A DNA stretch of 64,000 nucleotides from Bugulina stolonifera (taxonomy: Eukaryota; Bryozoa; Gymnolaemata; Cheilostomatida; Bugulidae), in contig OW285187.1 in the NCBI GenBank assembly GCA_935421135.1, forward strand, positions 33,978,818 to 34,042,817. Reading direction: 5' to 3'. A program made the position numbers and the translations under genes. The notes under the pieces are model-generated. The model did no database searches. It saw only the letters and a program-made list of their open reading frames with translations, and had not been told where the DNA came from. Each line of letters begins with the position of its first letter. Position 1 is the first letter of the stretch. This document shows positions 61,357-64,000 of the stretch, piece by piece.

Positions 61357-63731
61357 ATGGCGGACATGCAAGAAGAGTTGAAATACTTGCAAGTGGATCG
61401 GAGTCTTGTCACTGATCCAGCCAAGCAGGCTGACTGGGCTTCCAAGAAACTAGTGTGGGTACCCAGTGAGGAACATGGGTTTGCCGAAGCTAGCATCAAA
61501 GGAGAGAAGAATGAGGAATACATCGTGGAAATCAAAGACACGAACAAGCAGATGAGGGTTTACAAAGATGATGTTCAGAAGATGAATCCACCAAAGTTCT
61601 CGAAGGTGGAAGATATGGCTGAGCTAACATGTCTGAATGAAGCTTCAGTTTTACACAATCTGAAAGAAAGATACTATGCTGGCATGATCTACGTAAGTTT
61701 ACTTATACTATTGTGGTTGAGCAGCCCTTGGTAATCATACATTCTCAATTTTGTATAAGACATGGCTTATTGCTAGTTACTTCAACTGTTGTCTGTAATT
61801 TTATTTTAGACATATTCGGGACTGTTCTGTGTGGTTGTCAACCCATACAGACGTCTTCCTATATACACTGAAAAAGTCGTAGAATTATATAAAGGCAAGA
61901 AGCGCCATGAAGTTCCTCCCCATGTCTATGCAATTGCAGACACAGCCTATAGGAACATGCTCGCTGGTTAGTAGCTGCGTACCTACTCATATCTACCTTT
62001 ACCTACCTCCCCACCACCACCACTATATTATCGTATATACTCTTACCTACCCACCCACCACTATCATTATCTCGTATCTGCTGTAATTGCAGAGTTATGA
62101 AGCTGACTTTCACATTCTGTAGATCCACAAACTAAAGTAGGGAATCATTGATTGCATTACAAACTAATGTTAAGTTGGCTTGAATACCAGTATTATTCAT
62201 ATTTAGTCAGTAATTCAACTCTGAATACAAAGGTATGCATTCCGATCTATTGTATACAGTGCTCTTATGGTCGTTCATTCTCTAGCTATAGATTAGTCTG
62301 AGATGTGGTATTTATGCTAATCCTTAATTAGTTAATCCCCATAATGACCTCCTATCTACCTACTGTACCTTTATATAGCAATCAAACCATTTGTTAAGAA
62401 ATTCTATATTACTTTTAGATCGGGAAGATCAGTCTATTCTCTGCACGTAAGTAATACAGTTCTATTAATATACCTACAGCCCGTACTTACAGCAGCTGTA
62501 CTAATAATATTGCCACTGGGTGGGTTTCAAACCTTGTTGGCAGTACAATGACATTCATATCTTGATATGAAGGGATGACTATTTACAACACTTCCAACTG
62601 GTGATTTCAATAGCGATAGTAAATAACACACAATAGGCTTTCTTCATACTAATTGTAAAACTGCAGTCACATCTCCTAGTAAATTACATGTAGAACATGA
62701 CAAGACGTAGGCTAGTTTCCAAGTATCTCTCATCTTTTGTTGGCATAAACGGCACAAATTATCTGAACTACCTTGCATACACTGTAGTACATGTAAATGT
62801 ATCTTACATATTATATGTTTGACTAGAAGTTATGATAGCTATACTTGCTATAAGACTGCCATTTCATTGTTTGTTATCTGATTCATGGCATATGCAAGTA
62901 TTCATATTCCCATTACATCCCATGTACATGTGCATGAAACATATACATGTACATACAGTAATAAACCATAACCACACATGTGTAACGCTGCTATAACATG
63001 ACCTATTAAATTTTAATTTACATAACTGCCACAGTACACTTGTGTACATTCATCTAACTGTATAATGCGGCGTGTGCAGTAATATACATGCAGCCTACAT
63101 GTATGTGCAGCGTTCACACAATTATAAAACCCAACCCTAGTTCTAGTCAATAATCTGTAATATATTTTCCAATAGCAAACACTTGACTCCTCTGATCTGA
63201 CTGTGTATAAACAGCTACAAAACTGTTTGACTTGGTGATTAACTATTAATACTGCATCCAAAAATATCTGCCGATGAATATTTCTCAGTGTGCCAAAAGT
63301 GCTGCCGTCTCTAAGCCTGTGCTTGCACTGCTTATGTGGATGTAATGTGGATATACATGATAGCTGCAAATGACCTCTTGATACCCGATTTGTATTAATA
63401 ATACACCATTTTAATGGTTGGTGTTTGATGACATCATAGGGTGGGATACCAGGGCACACTGAAAGTAGGTCACAGTGGAGTCCATCTATACCACTTGTAG
63501 ACCACTTAGGGCTACCACTTTTTCACCATCTTAGCAAGTAAATAGAAAATCCACCAATCCTAGCATATTATTATCTTTTGTACATGTATGTCTGTATGTC
63601 TCTATAGGGGAGAGTCTGGAGCTGGTAAGACAGAGAACACAAAGAAAGTGATCCAGTACTTGGCCTTCGTGGCAGCGTCTATGAAATCAGCAAGAGGGTC
63701 TACCACTCCATCTGCCCCTCAAAGTTTGCAG
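61357..63731 (+). CDS. Myosin II heavy chain, non-muscle type (N-terminal part; runs off right edge)
   Basis: Conventional two-headed actin motor for cortical contraction and cytokinesis. Exons seen: 61357-61692, 61810-61966, 62419-62446, 63608-63731, all in phase. The start ACCATGG is a good Kozak context; an in-frame GTG upstream is not needed. The SH3-like N-terminus has [59 protein letters not shown] and [19 protein letters not shown] follow, then the P-loop [20 protein letters not shown]. All are typical of class II. After YLAFVAAS, loop 1 is Ser/Thr-rich ([16 protein letters not shown]) where vertebrate non-muscle forms have a Lys-rich stretch. Loop 1 may vary by splicing because an intron follows directly. 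Confidence 0.95.
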
Positions 63732-63750
63732 GTTTGTTACATATTATTGT

Positions 63751-63856
63751 CACCTTTCAATAGCAGTTGTGGCACGGCATGCCTTCATATCCGTATACAT
63801 TGTCACCTTTCAATAGCAGTTGTAGCACGGCATGCCTTCATATCCATATACATGTG
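63751..63856. repeat. 53-bp tandem duplication
   Basis: Two adjacent copies starting CACCTTTCAATAGCAGTTGT (63751-63803 and 63804-63856), a few differences apart, lie just inside the intron after myosin II exon 4. Confidence 0.95.
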
Positions 63857-64000
63857 ATAGTACAAGGCCACACAATACTGCATGGAGTATAGCAGTACAC
63901 TGGTACGCACATGAACTAATAAAATACTAAACAATTCTATTCTGTGTATAAAGCTGTACATGATATGTAATGGATATTAATAATGCAGCCAATATTGTTT

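Overview
This is an AT-rich, intron-rich nuclear window from a metazoan. Genes are split into many short exons with GT-AG introns, and family content is animal: MOB2, a forkhead factor, non-muscle myosin II, a TCF20/RAI1-type extended PHD protein, hydroxylysine kinase. Many small exons, introns of a few hundred bases to about 2 kb, gene-dense packing and many short tandem repeats suit an early-branching marine invertebrate such as a sponge. That is inference; nothing here fixes the species. Exon models were built by hand from splice consensus, reading phase and family resemblance, so most have no RNA support.

Layout. 1-10 kb, minus: an unconventional myosin motor (class III-like, running off the left edge), with an intron-containing tRNA-Leu(CAA) gene inside one of its introns. 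10-15.9 kb: mostly non-coding, with a dead LINE split by a hAT-like element that carries a tRNA-like insert. 16-16.7 kb, plus: a three-exon CKS1/2 cell-cycle gene. 16.7-20.7 kb: no gene recognised. 21-25.8 kb, plus: MOB2 behind a cluster of inverted CCAAT boxes. 27.8-28.8 kb, plus: a two-exon gene with an apparent caspase-fold (clan CD) His/Cys pair. 29.2-30.1 kb: a hAT-like MITE and a large AT palindrome. 30.9-35.2 kb, plus: a divergent forkhead gene. 35.7-42.9 kb, minus: mitochondrial-type 3-ketoacyl-CoA thiolase (ACAA2-like), whose introns hold a 1.16-kb hAT-like element with perfect 8-bp target duplications and a sense-strand LINE with an open reverse transcriptase. 43.7-46.9 kb, plus: hydroxylysine kinase (HYKK), divergent from ACAA2 across about 0.84 kb. 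50.4-58.0 kb, plus: a TCF20/RAI1-like nuclear protein with two AT-hooks and a C-terminal extended PHD. 59.0-59.5 kb: a TIR element. 61.4 kb to the edge, plus: the start of non-muscle myosin II heavy chain.

The genes look like unrelated housekeeping and regulatory loci, not a pathway cluster. The most unusual signals are: (i) two minisatellites, in different genes, whose unit is a duplicated exon/intron junction, so each array strings 10 or more 5' splice sites after the real donor; (ii) the unassigned caspase-fold gene at 27.8-28.8 kb; (iii) a forkhead domain with an altered recognition helix, in a gene that also has a long alternative exon and an intronic RFX X-box; (iv) the mobile-element load of the ACAA2 introns.
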